DNA of 64,000 nucleotides from Trichobilharzia szidati (Eukaryota > Platyhelminthes > Trematoda > Strigeidida > Schistosomatidae), in NCBI GenBank assembly GCA_944472155.2, contig OX235271.1, positions 23,381,710-23,445,709 of the forward strand, given 5' to 3'. The notes under the pieces are model-generated. The model had not been told where the DNA came from. It made no database searches and saw nothing but the letters and a program-made list of their open reading frames with translations. Positions 21,635-32,119 of this stretch are shown in pieces. Each line of letters opens with the position of its first letter. Position 1 is the stretch's first letter. Both the position numbers and the translations under genes were made by a program.

Positions 21635-21705
21635 TGAAGTATGCGCTGAAGACGTTGCCTAGTCGGGTAATGAAAGCTTTGCGAATTAACTATCCAGCTC
21701 AGAGA
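21635..21705 (+). ncRNA. hammerhead-like motif, right PLE terminal repeat (candidate)
   Basis: CUGAAGA, then GUUGCC facing GGGUAAU as helix II, then GAAAGCUUUGC. It is the inverted partner of the motif at 20.9 kb. One unpaired base separates the core from helix II. Confidence 0.4.
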
Positions 21706-21824
21706 ACACAACCACATCAAAATCATCCACTTGAGCTACAAATCTCCTTTGTCATATCTAATATCATCTATTTGTTTGACTCCAATTATCGATTAGTGTA
21801 TGTTGTGTATTATTATCATTATTA

Positions 21825-22075
21825 TTGTTATTCCCTTGGATTTGGAGTGGAACATCATAGGGTTCCAACAGCTCATCTCCACTTCTTCCTGTTCTCTGCA
21901 GTCCTTTTCAGCTGGCCTTATGACTGTCCATATGCTCTCGTATCCTCCTCTTCACACGATCTGCTTGATATCACCCTCGGAGCCAAGCCAAACTCGTTGT
22001 TTCCCATTCGGGTTCCACTCGAGTGATGACCTGGCGCATGACGTTATCCAACGGTCTCTTCAACGTGTATCTGAT
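21825..22075 (-). mobile_element. RTE-A LINE 3' end fragment
   Basis: In reverse: (AAT)n tail near 21815-21830, terminal motif, then the 3' coding end up to the region matching cactcgagtgatggcctg of other copies. About 250 bp. Confidence 0.7.
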
Positions 22076-22199
22076 ACTAAAGCCTAATTAAAATGATGAA
22101 GTATAAATATATATGTTACTTAGTATGAGTAGAGTAATTCTCAATAGAAAACTCAATTAGGGATATACTTCTTGAGCATAAGCCATCCTACTCAGAGTG

Positions 22200-22490
22200 C
22201 AACATATCTAGCTAGCGGTTGCGCTATATCGTGAATTGGCAGAAGTTAGAATTCATGGGTCATTGGATCGGGTCACAGTGGCTTAATGGTATACGAGCTC
22301 GCTAACCTTGTAACCAGAAGGTCCTGGGTTCGAACCCCGGTGGGTGCTTACTGATGAAGAGTCCCAAACTAGGACGAAACAGTTGTCCAGTATTCCCAGG
22401 TTTTCCAATGGTTCTCTAACCAATGTTAGCTCATGATGAAATCCTGTAACCAATCAACCAAATCCCTAAAAGCCAATACTTGAATGCAAC
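22200..22490 (+). mobile_element. hammerhead SINE, well preserved
   Basis: In order: gaattggcagaagttagaat, cagtggcttaatggtatacg (A box), gggttcgaaccccgg (B box, 22327), then the hammerhead 22344-22405. Core AUGAAGA, helix II GUCC..GGAC intact, GAAAC present, helix III ACAGUUGU, cleavage triplet GUC, stem I ACUG with CAGU. The 3' end is ctaaccaatgttagctcatg to aatacttgaatg. The C3-to-A change in the core predicts loss of self-cleavage. Confidence 0.8.
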
Positions 22491-22844
22491 ATATCTATTC
22501 GATAACTGTTTCTCCACCTCCTCCTCCTATCAGTTTTGCATTAGCGGACATTATTGTTGATAGTGATCTGCCGTTCTGATAAATGCAATGAAGAATCTCT
22601 CTGCTTTACTCATCCTTTTCGAGCTGATGAATACTACTAATTGCGACTGAGGCCAGTTTCTAATCAATTATATGAATACAGTACTATAATACATGTGAAA
22701 CTTTTTTCTCCTGTCTCTGTTTGAACTTACAGTTATTGATTGATCGAGTAAGTGAGAAATGATTTAATGGTGTTATTTCATTTAACTAAGTGTTTGGTGC
22801 CTTGTCACGAATTATTTATTGTAACTTGAAAGCCTGAGTTTTAT
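22491..22844. other. intron sequence, nothing recognised
   Basis: No feature that I can support. Confidence 0.35.
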
Positions 22845-23045
22845 TTTTTTTAAATATATTTTTGATTACAGCTTGATTCCACACCATATTTTGTGGTACA
22901 GGGTATGGAATTTTCAGCATGTGATATCGGTAGCCCAAATTTTGCAGGCCCGATTATAGATATCAGGTGTGCGTCGGCATGGGATCGAACCCTGGACCAT
23001 ATGCATGGTCGGCGAGAGTCATGGCCGCTGTGCCACTGAAGCACA
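22845..23045 (-). mobile_element. SINE family B
   Basis: In reverse: tail near 22850, family B body (gcaggcccgattatagatat), B box (ggatcgaaccctgga in reverse, near 22985), and the A-box part ending at 23042. The head is more worn than at 18.9 kb. Confidence 0.75.
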
Positions 23046-23464
23046 TTGGTTTTCAAGTTCAAACTCTGTTCTTTCGTATAAGCTAAAAGTAGACATAATA
23101 TTATAAGTTTCCAGACCGTAGATATAGCAAATTCCTTAGAATAATTTGAGTGCCGAATCAGATTGAATCAGTATAAATTATTTAAAGCAATTCTAGAGTG
23201 TTTAAGAAAAAAATCAAAACAAGATCTGTTTTCACTGTTTAAGCCACAGCTTTTTCATCAATAAAAAGGACGACAAGGGGAAACAGAAAATTGAAAAACC
23301 TTGCCAATCGACGATAGATATTCCATATTGAAAGGACACAGTTGAACAACTTCAAAGACTGCTTGCTTCATGTATTATTAAAGTCTATTTCAAACCCTCA
23401 TTCTTTAGAGAAAGCTTTAGTGAATGTCAAAGATATGGCTCCTAAAATGAAACAAAACAACAAC

Positions 23465-23757
23465 TGAATTTAATTTGTGGATGGTGACTAGCAGTGGAAT
23501 CCAGGATGCGCATTTCGCCCTATTTGGGACTTGTCATCTGGATGTACCTGCATTTCCCAGTGAGTGACGTTGTTCCCACCGAGGCTCGAACCCAGTGCCC
23601 AAGTGGTCTAGTGGATAACGCTTTTGCATTTGAAACTATGGACACTGGGTTCGAGCCTCGGTGGGAACATCGTCACTCACTGGGAAATGCAGGTCCCAAA
23701 TAGGACGAAATGCGCGTCCTGGATCCAACTGCTAGTCATTATCCACAAATTGAATTC
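23465..23757. repeat. Sm-alpha hammerhead SINE palindrome
   Basis: Two Sm-alpha-type units face head to head. The left arm (23465-23605, minus strand) has the hammerhead tacatccagatgac, gtcccaaatagg, gcgaaatgcgcatcctggat. The right arm (23638-23757, plus strand) repeats the arm but lacks about 13 bp covering the 5' strand of stem I and the first core bases. The spacer holds the A box (agtggtctagtggataacgc) of the right unit. Stem I of the left arm (AUCCAG with CUGGAU) is intact. Confidence 0.8.
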
Positions 23758-23929
23758 TAATGAAATGCACAAACATTGTCGAAGCATCTGCACAAGAAGC
23801 CGACATGTCAACTTGAGACCGAGCACTTCGGTCCAATCAATCGACGGGGAAATCTAAATCTAAAATTCAATTAAAACAACAATTGTGTCTATAAAATAGT
23901 GTTTAAAATGTGAAGCTTGCTATATATAG

Positions 23930-24265
23930 GGGAGAGCAGTAGACAGGTGAAGGTCAGAGTGAATAAACATAGACTATGCACGAAACGTCCGCCTAGAAAT
24001 GAAGTAGAATAGAAAAAATTCTATAAAAAAAAGATCAGCCATAGTAATGCGTGCTGCAAACAGTGGACATAAGATTGATTTCTACAATGCCGAAATTCTA
24101 GGAAATGGCTTTCATTCAACACATAAGGAAAGACTGACCTCTGAAGCCTTGCACATTTTAACCAAATCAAATGCAGTAAATAGAAGAGAAGGGATAGACT
24201 TATCACACTTATATGTGGAAGACCTTAATGATGCAAAGCAGATGAGAGAAAATACAAGAAATATT
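23930..24265 (+). mobile_element. PLE fragment, GIY-YIG end and C-terminal tail
   Basis: The frame from 24047 reads ANSGHKIDFYNAEILGNGF, then KERLTSEALHILTKSNAVNR and EGIDLSHLY, the conserved C-terminal half of the PLE nuclease and tail. Upstream, 23955-24000 gives VNKHRLCTKRPPRNEVE in another frame. The position of the R-x-x-x-H helix fits GIY-YIG enzymes. It is truncated at both ends and frameshifted. Confidence 0.7.
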
Positions 24266-24622
24266 CAATCCTGTATAAAGATACTATCATGTGCTGACGT
24301 ATTTTTCATATATCAAAAAACGTAGACACACACACACGCATACAGACAAATATGCACATATGACAATACGACATCAGTCATTACAATTCTATGGGGGCTG
24401 TTTACATTTTTCTATTGGTACAAATGTCTATCAACAAGTGGAACATCAAAGGAACTTTATGGTTAATAAAATATGAATAATTCTGCTTCTGAATAAGCTG
24501 TGGCTTAGTTCATAGACCGGTACATGAAAAAACTTAGCTGTAGTGTTACTTTTTTATTATTATTATAGTGTGATTGTGGCATACAGTCTATTGCAAATGA
24601 AGGGAAATGTATAATCCTTATT

Positions 24623-24857
24623 GGCGTCGGTGGCATAGCGGTTAGGACGCTCGCCGACCATGCACATTTTCCGGTGTTCGATCCCCGGCCACAGACGCAC
24701 TCCTTTACCTCGCTAAGCCAGAAGTAATGCTGGTGAAGAGGAAAGGTTGGGTATGAGGCTAGCAACACCATCCTGTAAAATAAACACTGCTACAGAAACT
24801 TCAAGCCACTAGCTGGAAGCCCTATGTTCCACTGGGGAACGTGAAGGAAAAAAAATT
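24623..24857 (+). mobile_element. SINE family A with target-site duplication
   Basis: Full-length: head ggcgtcggtggcatagcggt, B box gtgttcgatccccgg, body to aacttcaagccactagc, then gaagccctatgttccactgg and gtgaagg followed by A-rich tail. The 9-bp repeat atccttatt occurs at 24614-24622 and 24858-24866. The 3' 18 bases are the same as the end of RTE-A. Confidence 0.85.
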
Positions 24858-24869
24858 ATCCTTATTACT

Positions 24870-25190
24870 TATTTATATAGTACTGATCATGCATACCACT
24901 TTGAAAAAAAATTTATTTGTACTATTAATTAATTTTTTTTGAAGTGTTAAAGTAAATATTTATTCTAATTATTTATCTTGTATAAACATCCCTCCACTCG
25001 TCTATGCTGTGATCTGATGTGATGTGATATTTGTTATTCTATTTTGTTTTGACTAGTATAAGAAATGTAAACTGAAATACATTAATTGTTTATTGTATAT
25101 ATGTGAGTGCAAGTGTAATTCCTCTGCATAATCTGTTCATCATTTCCCATTCGATTTGAAAGAAGACACTATACTACTTCTGCGCATAAA
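24870..25190. other. AT-rich intron sequence
   Basis: Nothing recognised. Confidence 0.4.
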
Positions 25191-25194
25191 ATGA

Positions 25195-26112
25195 TGTCGT
25201 TTAACCTTATGACTGTGGGAAGCGGGAGGATAGGAATCTGTTGAACCACCAATAAGAAAACTCTAGGCGAAAAGCAACAAACTAGCTGAAGAAGCGCAGT
25301 CACAGAAGACAGGACTCCAGGTGAACACAGAGCAGACGAAGGAAATGAAGATAACCAACTAGTCGCGACAACAACAACAACAACCAGCATTAATCACCAT
25401 CGCTGGGAGAGATTTGACAGAGGTTACTTCCTTCACTTATCCGGCTAAGAAGCATCGTTTCAACTACAGGCACACAGAACGGATGAAGGTGTCAAAGTTG
25501 GCCAGCCATAATCGGAAAGGCAAGGCAAGATACGCCTTCATCAAACTGAAAGCAGTTTGGAAATCTTCTGCTCTCAGCCTCAACATAGAACAAGATTCGT
25601 TTGGATTTTCAACGCCAATGTCAAGTCAGTCAGTCAGTGTTTCTAAATGGATCAGAAACGTGCACTGTGTCTCACGAAAAGGATTTGCAACAGGCTGTTG
25701 TAGAGGTTTATCAACAGCTCCCTCCTACTCTGGCTGTATATTGAAGATCAAATTGCTGGCTGGGCCGAAAGAATTAGCAACGAGAAACTCTGACTGGGAG
25801 CAAACCAACCAAGAACCGATCGCTCAACAAATATGTAGGAAAAAATGGAGATGGTTTGATCGGGCACATGTTGAGGAGACCGTCGAATGATGTCACGCTC
25901 AATGCAGGCCATCACTCGAGTGGAATCCTAATGAGAAGCGACGACTGTGTCATCCGAGGATGACATGGAGGAGATCATATGAGGAGGAGATGAGCGATTA
26001 TAGGCAACTGTGAGACTAGTCAGCTGAAGAGGACAGCAGAGAATAGAGCAAAGTGGAGATATGTTGTTGAAGCCCTGTGTTCCACTCGGAACCCAAGGGA
26101 CTAATAATAATA
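25195..26112 (+). pseudogene. RTE-A LINE, truncated copy
   Basis: The plus strand gives EEAQSQKTGLQVNTEQTKE-like sequence (25285-25345), FTYPAKKHRFNYRHTERM, KARYAFIKLKAVWKSSALSL (25510-25577), then QQICRKKWRW (25833) and the terminal motif with (AAT)n at 26100-26112. Stops and shifts throughout. About 915 bp remain. Confidence 0.8.
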
Positions 26113-26750
26113 AAGTACCTTATGGCAGTTTATACTACTGCTCGTTTAGGAGCTAATTTCGTCAGTGTTGTAGCCAGTTACACTCAGCTCACTGGGTTGA
26201 ATCAGTTCAAATCCCCAAATTCCGTTAAGTTATTTAGGCCTACTGGTGATAGGTTGAATAGGAATTTGCAATTTGCAAGGGGAATCACGCTTAAACAGTT
26301 GACAGTTATTATGTTTCCTTATAGAAAGTATTCTTGTAAGCTAAGCTCAGTGCCTGACCACCTCTATATGTTATTGTTCTCACTGTAATGTGTTTGTATT
26401 TAGAAGTATTATTGATGAATATAGCTGTGTCGAAGATGTTATTCCCTAACCTTTACCATGTTTATAATAAAGAAGAATTTTTATGAAACATACATTGTTT
26501 TTGGTGGATTCAGTGAATTGGTTCACATTCCAGCTGACTGAGTTGTATTGCTCACCTCTTCTCTCATCTTCATCATCAGTGTTGAGTAGGTCAGTATAAG
26601 AAATAACACTGTTGTATGCAGTTTCGCTTTGAATCAATTATGTATTCTTCTAATCTAGTTAAAATTGACTTGTGTTATGCATATTATTTAGGCTACTGGT
26701 TACATCACAAATTTGATAAATAACTTTATTATTTACCGTTATTATTATTA
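26113..26750. other. intron sequence with one unassigned open frame
   Basis: An open frame at 26122-26388 (plus) reads TARLGANFVSVVASYTQL and ends DHLYMLLFSL. I do not recognise it, and composition gives no strong sign of selection. It may be a fragment of an older retroelement. Confidence 0.3.
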
Positions 26751-26751
26751 T

Positions 26752-27680
26752 GTAAGATGATGCTGCAGGATTGGACTTCATCGACCCCTAGATTAGAAAT
26801 AGGAAGTGAAGTGGTAGAGCACATTGACCGCTTCACTTACTTGGGAAGTACCATCAGCCCCAACGGGTTGATCTCCGACGAAATCTCAGTACGAATACAG
26901 AGGGCTAGTTTCGCATATGCCAGTTTACGCCGTCTCTGGATTAGTAGACGTGATATCCGACTATCCACCAAAAGGCGTGTGTACTGCTCATCAGTCCGCT
27001 CCGTCCTCCTTTATGTCTGTGAGACCTCGCCATTGAGAGCGGAAGACATGAAAAGATTAGCTGTCGTTAATCATAGGTGTCTGTGTTCTATCTCCCGTGT
27101 GAAGGGGTATAATAAGGTGAGCAATATTGAGGTTAGGCATCGAGTGCTAGGTAAGGAGGCGAAATCAATAGAGGAGACTGTGAAATTACATTGACTGAGA
27201 TGGTTAGGAGATGTGCTACGTATGCCTAGTCATCGCCTTCCTCGACGAGCAATATTAGCTGATACAGCGTCAGGCTGGAAAAGAGCTAGCGGCGGTCAAA
27301 CGAAAACATGGCACCAGTCAATGAAATCTACAACAGTTAGTCTAAGCCAGTCACGTAGGAAGGTGTAGACTGGTTTCCTGGTTGGGGTCCTCGGGACGGT
27401 AAAAACCAATGGTTGGAAACAATTGGTGACACGGCTCAAAATAGTTCTCAATGGCTGTCGCAGATGCATCCACTCCTTGTGACTTATGATTTCCAATGAA
27501 ACTGTTTTGTTCTCCGTTATTACTATTCCTTAGTCTCACACATCTGTTTATTGTCTATATTATGCATTTCTTCTACTTTCTTCTCTTTCTTTGTGTGCTA
27601 CATGGAGTGTGACGACTAGAACTGTAGCACATATGTGCAAAGTTCTATGTCGGAAACCGACCGACCGATTATTATTATTA
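26752..27680 (+). pseudogene. LINE-P 5'-truncated copy
   Basis: The reading frame is fairly good for 145 codons: [92 protein letters not shown] stop (27194) and shifts follow in the LRWLGDVLRMPSH part. The 3' end is ttctatgtcggaaaccgacc, then gattattattatta. It is younger-looking than the 12-kb copy. Confidence 0.85.
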
Positions 27681-27696
27681 TTCTCTATGGTTCCGA

Positions 27697-27932
27697 ATTG
27701 TGCGTTGGTGACACAGCGGTTAGTACGCTCGCCGACCATGCACATGGTCTGGGGTTAGATACCCTGCCACAGACGCACTCCTTCACCTCGCCAAGCCAGT
27801 AATAAAGACAGCTGGTACAGAGGAAAGGTTGGGCATGAGGCTAGCAACCCCATCCTGTAAATATAATCACCACTACTACAGAAACTCGAAGCCCTAAGTT
27901 CCACTGGAGACGTGAAGGAATAAAACAGAGAA
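27697..27932 (+). mobile_element. SINE family A
   Basis: Head tgcgttggtgacacagcggt, B-box region ggggttagatacc (worn), body with aggaaaggttgggcatgagg, end gaagccctaagttccactgg. The candidate duplication ggttccga lies at 27689-27696 and 27933-27940. Confidence 0.75.
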
Positions 27933-27940
27933 GGTTCCGA

Positions 27941-28198
27941 GTCTAACATAAGGCTTGAACAACACATCTTCATTTCATCTTCCTTTCTGCAGTCATCTTT
28001 AATTGGCTACACGACTGCCCACAGGCTTTCATCCTTTCCTCACACGATCTCCTCCATGGCATCATTGAACGTTTTACTCGTTGTTTTTCAATTGGGGTGT
28101 TCCACTTGTAGGTGTGGCGCTTGATGTCACTCAACGGTCTCTCTACTGTGGGTCCGACCCATCTCCACCTTTTTTTCCGGCATATTTCGAAGACAACA
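27941..28198 (-). mobile_element. RTE-A LINE 3' fragment
   Basis: In reverse this matches the terminal 250 bp of RTE-A with wear: cttgaacaacacatcttcat, cacacgatctcctccatg and gatgtcactcaacggtctct on the plus strand. It stops where an inverted-repeat element starts. Confidence 0.65.
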
Positions 28199-28199
28199 G

Positions 28200-28465
28200 A
28201 CAATTGAAACAAAGGATATTCTTTTCGATAATTTCCTCTTCCGGCTCTACAATTATATATATACATATATATATTCATGAGATGAGACAGAAGAGAACTA
28301 TGAACAGACTTTGTTTCTCCCTTACTCAATCACGCAGGATATTGGTCTGTAGTTCGACGATAAACACGCCTAATTGTATGGCCTGCATATATGTATATAT
28401 ATATGATTGTAGAGCCGGAAGAGGAAATTATCGAAAAGAATATTCTTTGCTCAAATTTTCTTTTG
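28200..28465. repeat. inverted-repeat (MITE-like) element
   Basis: Arms of about 45 bp: 28207-28252 (aaggatattcttttcgataa then tttcctcttccggctcta) and its inverse 28406-28451, with 150 bp between them that includes (AT)-rich runs next to both arms. A single related arm occurs at 58.20-58.25 kb. No transposase is coded. Confidence 0.6.
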
Positions 28466-28624
28466 TCTTCTAAATGTCTGGATGAATATGTTTCGCTCTT
28501 TTTTGAAATCTTCGGGATATTTGTTAGAAAACAGGTTTATATTTTAGTTCGTTGCTAGAGTTTCTTGTTATTTATTCTGTCTGGTTAGCCATCTGATGTT
28601 CATTATATTGAGTCAGGAAAAGGT

Positions 28625-29905
28625 AGTTCTCGATAAAAGCCTTCGTTGGTCTGTTGGAAATATTTTTGTTTTTAGTGAAGCGCTGAGTCTCTGAGTCTCT
28701 GCGCTCACTGAAGCTGGTGTCTCCCAAGGTGCTGTACTCTTCCCACTTCTCTTTTCTTTCTTTCTACATGACTTACCATCTTCAAATGACATTAATTTTG
28801 TCAAATATGCTGACGACCTGACAGTATCTTTGCCTGTCAAATGTCAAAGTGACTGCACTAAACTAAATGGCTTTCTATCAGAAGTCAGCCAGCGGTCCAA
28901 GGAAAACGGTCTCACCTTAAACCCCTCCAAACGCCAAACAGTCAATTTCACCTTTAGGCATAAATCTGACCTAAACAAACTGGTTAGCTCTCACGAGGTG
29001 TGCAACATAGATGGCACTGAAATAGAAACCAAGTCGGAAATTAATACCTAGGCGTCATTCTATCTGCTGAACTTTCCTGGTCGTCTCATATCTTGGCGAT
29101 TTCCAAGAAAATATTCCGTCTTACCTTCTACATCAAGAAGTTCAGACATTCTGGTATAAGTTAACCCTTACTCCTACAATTCGTTAACTCACGCATTCTG
29201 CCTATTATTCTCTATTGTTCCCCCTTAGTTTTTCCCAGGCTGCTGAAGAAAGACTTTACCTTAATACGCAGGATGTTAAAGGTTGTCAGCAGGGTAATCA
29301 ACGTGCCACTTAACCAGCTTGTTAATATTCTGGTTGACAGGCACATGGACTCATGTGAAAAATGAGCCAAGTCCATTTTATCTAACTCACACCACCCTCT
29401 TCACTCACCACTCTCCCCTTGCATCTCATCAGGCAAAACCAGAAGCCTATATAGAAAACTAAATGCTCGCACTAGCAAGTACAACAACTCAACCATACCC
29501 TACTTAGCTCGTGTTCTGTGCGATAAAGAAAGCATTAGGCGTGACACCTATAATTCATTAAATAGTCAGTAGAACAACTGGATCTCCTCTTTCCAACTCA
29601 TATCATTTATAGGTACAACATTTTCTTTCTTTCTTTTCCTTTTCTCTCTCTTACGTTTTGCTTCTTTCTTCCGCTTACGCCAGTAAATATGATAGCACCT
29701 ACTTTCCTAACACCTTCAAACACTGTTCAACTTTGGCTTTGCTACCGACATCCCAATATGTTGTTGTCATAATGAACTGAGATTTCCTTAAACTATGCAG
29801 AATTCTATTTATCGATAATGTACTAACTGGATGCAATACAGTAGTAAAAATGCTGAGAATTGCATTCTGTATCACAATTACTGTTTTGGAATAAAGCAAA
29901 TTATT
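28625..29905 (+). pseudogene. CR1-like LINE with reverse transcriptase
   Basis: The longest CR1-like copy, about 1.28 kb. It codes GVSQGAVLFPLLFSFFLHDL (palm motif before the active site, 28707-28766), VKYADDLTVSLPVK with the catalytic YADD at 28806-28817, ENGLTLNPSKRQTVNF, then after a frameshift at about 29045 YLGVILSAELSWSSH, INVPLNQL and YLARVLCDKESIRRD to about 29570. The 3' untranslated end is ttggaataaagcaaattatt and ATT repeats. The protein is 5'-truncated with at least one shift and one stop. Confidence 0.85.
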
Positions 29906-29919
29906 ATTATTAACATAAC

Positions 29920-30050
29920 GAAGCACTGACTGATTTGACATTTTAGTGTTGTAAATCTGAATCTTGTTCTTTATTCCTTAGTGCAGTAGATTTTCAGACT
30001 GATTTCAGAATAATAATCGTCTGTTTTACCTTTCTGACGACTAGTCTACT
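29920..30050 (-). mobile_element. short RTE-A fragment
   Basis: In reverse, gaagcactgactgatttgac and ttcagactgatttcag on the plus strand follow the thumb region of RTE-A. Old and short. Confidence 0.4.
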
Positions 30051-30189
30051 AGTCTGTCTTAAGTTATGAAAAGAGGGGGAAAGATTGAGGGTGGTGGGGC
30101 CAGCGACTCGACCTCTGAAAAATCACCCCCAATCGCTACAAGAAATTTATCGCAGAGGAAAATATTAAAGATAAATAAAATCTTAAGTA

Positions 30190-30780
30190 TTGGTTTGTAG
30201 GGATTTTGTTTAATTGGTTTGAGGATTTCAGCATGAGCTGACATCGGTTAGAGAACCATTGGAAAACCGGCACCGGAATACTGGACAAACAGCTGTTTGA
30301 TCCATCAGGAGTCGAACCCACGACCTTCTGGTTACAAGGCGAGCCAGCTTGTAGACCACTAACCCACTGTCAGCTGATCAAATGGCCAGCTCATGAATTC
30401 CGACTTCTGCCAATTCATGACCTAACGTGACCAATTAACAATGTCTTCTTCGATGAGTTTCCGCCTCACTATCGACCTGCTGCACCCTACTGGTCAGGGC
30501 TTCCCACTAGAACCCCAGGTAACTACTTACCTGAATTGGGCCAGTCGCTAGTGAGCATCGGATTAATTTCCAAGTATTGGTTTGTAGGGATTTTGTCTGA
30601 TTGGTTGGAGGATTTCATCGTCAGCAGACATCGAACCCCGGCGGTTGCGTACTGCTGTGGAAGAGTCCTAAGCACTAGGACGAAACAGTTGGCTGTCTAG
30701 TACTCCCTGGTGCTGGTTTTCCAGTCGTTCTCTAACCGAAATCAGCTCATGATGAAATCCTCCAACCAACAAAAAAATAC
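30190..30780. mobile_element. hammerhead SINE units in opposing orientation
   Basis: The minus unit 30190-30440 has the tRNA-like part (ggttacaaggcgagc near 30340) but a hammerhead shortened by deletion. A partial stretch lies at 30440-30580. The plus unit 30585-30780 starts near the B box and holds gcgtactgctgtggaagagt, aagcactaggacgaaacag and ttggctgtc (30650-30705). Helix II and III are intact there, but the core carries a 3-base insertion. Confidence 0.65.
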
Positions 30781-31451
30781 CTTAGTTGACGTTTTTAATT
30801 AACTGTCAAATCATTTGATGTGTCTATTATGACTGAATTAGCATGAGGTTATCTGCAAGACTGATAAACAAGTAGAAGATACATGTAAAGAGATAACCAA
30901 GGTAAAGGAATTAACTGTCAGAATTTCTTCTTGTGTATGTAAAAGATGAACGAACTGGCGGAGTAAACCAGAAGTCATCGGAATCCATCTGAAAAAGGCA
31001 AACCTTACAGTAATCATCTTTATACGTATGTTAAAACTGACAACCTCTCCCTACCTGTTCCATTTTACAAATTATTATTATTATCATTTTAATTATGTTA
31101 TTATTCAGCCTAATTTACTTCTAATTGTAATCAACTTTGCTAATTTGATCACTCATTAATTCTTCTTATTCTACAAACTATGCATTATAATCCTCTAAGC
31201 ATTTGTTTAATATTCTCAAAAATATTTCTGCGCTTTAATTGTTGTGCTAATTGTCTTGGTTAATTATCAATGGCCTGCCTTTTTGACATGTGAATATTGA
31301 TTGAAATGAGAAATTCCTCCTCCTTTTCAACTTAATGATGATGATGATGATTACAAGATGTATAAATTATTAAAAACTTTGCAAAATTTTCAAGACTAAT
31401 CATACTCTCTATTATTTTTTTTTCTATATATTACATTATATTACTCAATAG
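30781..31451. other. intron sequence, nothing recognised
   Basis: AT-rich, with a short (GAT)n run at about 31337-31350. No repeat was recognised. Confidence 0.4.
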
Positions 31452-31537
31452 TGACTTCAATTCTACACTGACAAACTTTTCATCTGTTTCACAAACATCT
31501 ATGCATCACACGAATACTTCAACATTTCTATCTTCTG
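31452..31537 (+). CDS. host gene, exon 5 of those seen
   Basis: After the acceptor tattactcaatag, one base completes the codon left open by exon 4 (Cys). Then come 28 codons, DFNSTLTNFSSVSQTS and MHHTNTSTFLSS, and one base before the donor gtaagt (phase 1). It is again Ser/Thr-rich. The exon is short and supported mainly by phase agreement on both sides and good splice sites. Confidence 0.75.
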
Positions 31538-31803
31538 GTAAGTTCACATCACTTATTCATCAGTGGGTTTCTTTTTAAAAAGAAAATTTAATTCAACTGT
31601 GATCTTGTTTTTGTTTCCCCCACTAATAATTGCATTTGAAATCGAAACTGTTGTGTTGTCATGGAAACTAATGACCGAGAAGTTTATGATTTTTATAAAA
31701 TCGTGGAAAATACCCATCGGAACATTAAATTGAAAAGAACAAGAAGTTCAGCAAAGATATCGACCTTTTCGGCGATTTCATTCTCAAAAGCAACTGTAAA
31801 ATC

Positions 31804-32048
31804 CATTATGGATAAGATTTTATTTTGATAAATCACACAGTGTTGTACAGTAATATTAACTGATGACGTTTCGAGCATAAACTATTGCTCATAATCATAT
31901 TAACTTGATATGATTATGAGTGGCAATAGTTTATGCTCGAAACGTCATCAGTTAATATTACTGTACAACACTGTGTGATTTATCAAAATAAAATCTTATC
32001 CATAATGGAGTTATGCTCTACCACAGTGCCCAAGTTTTATACTTATAT
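31804..32048. mobile_element. foldback element 2 with 13-bp target-site duplication
   Basis: The same element as at 12.3 kb in the other orientation. The arms run from cattatggataagatttt (31804) to the centre near 31907 and back to cttatccataatgg near 32008, followed by the one-sided tail gttatgctctaccacagtgc to ttttatacttatat. The duplication caactgtaaaatc is exact at 31791-31803 and 32049-32061. Confidence 0.85.
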
Positions 32049-32119
32049 CAACTGTAAAATCGCATTTATATAGATTAGTTTACATGGATACAATTATTAT
32101 TTATTTAATTCCACATAGT

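Larger units (their letters stand above)
20885..21770 (+). mobile_element. PLE fragment flanked by inverted terminal repeats
   Basis: The centre codes, from about 21135, ETNIVYKINCNNCENTTL (GIY-YIG entry, Gly lost), then the HEHK and DNHGHQFDWDNQ region in broken frames, and on to SLINRQIEIDKIYQPIRRKS near 21400-21465. At the left, 20893-21055 is an inverted copy of the right end 21580-21735 (right end: aattgaagtatgcgctgaag). PLE terminal repeats are known to occur in inverted as well as direct orientation. Each end carries a hammerhead-like motif. Confidence 0.75.

Noticed and set aside
28081..28473. Open frame of 130 codons spanning the 28.2-kb inverted repeat.
   Set aside because: It reads through a LINE antisense fragment, both arms and AT runs. 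The two YKEY-like ends are the inverted arms. Not a gene.
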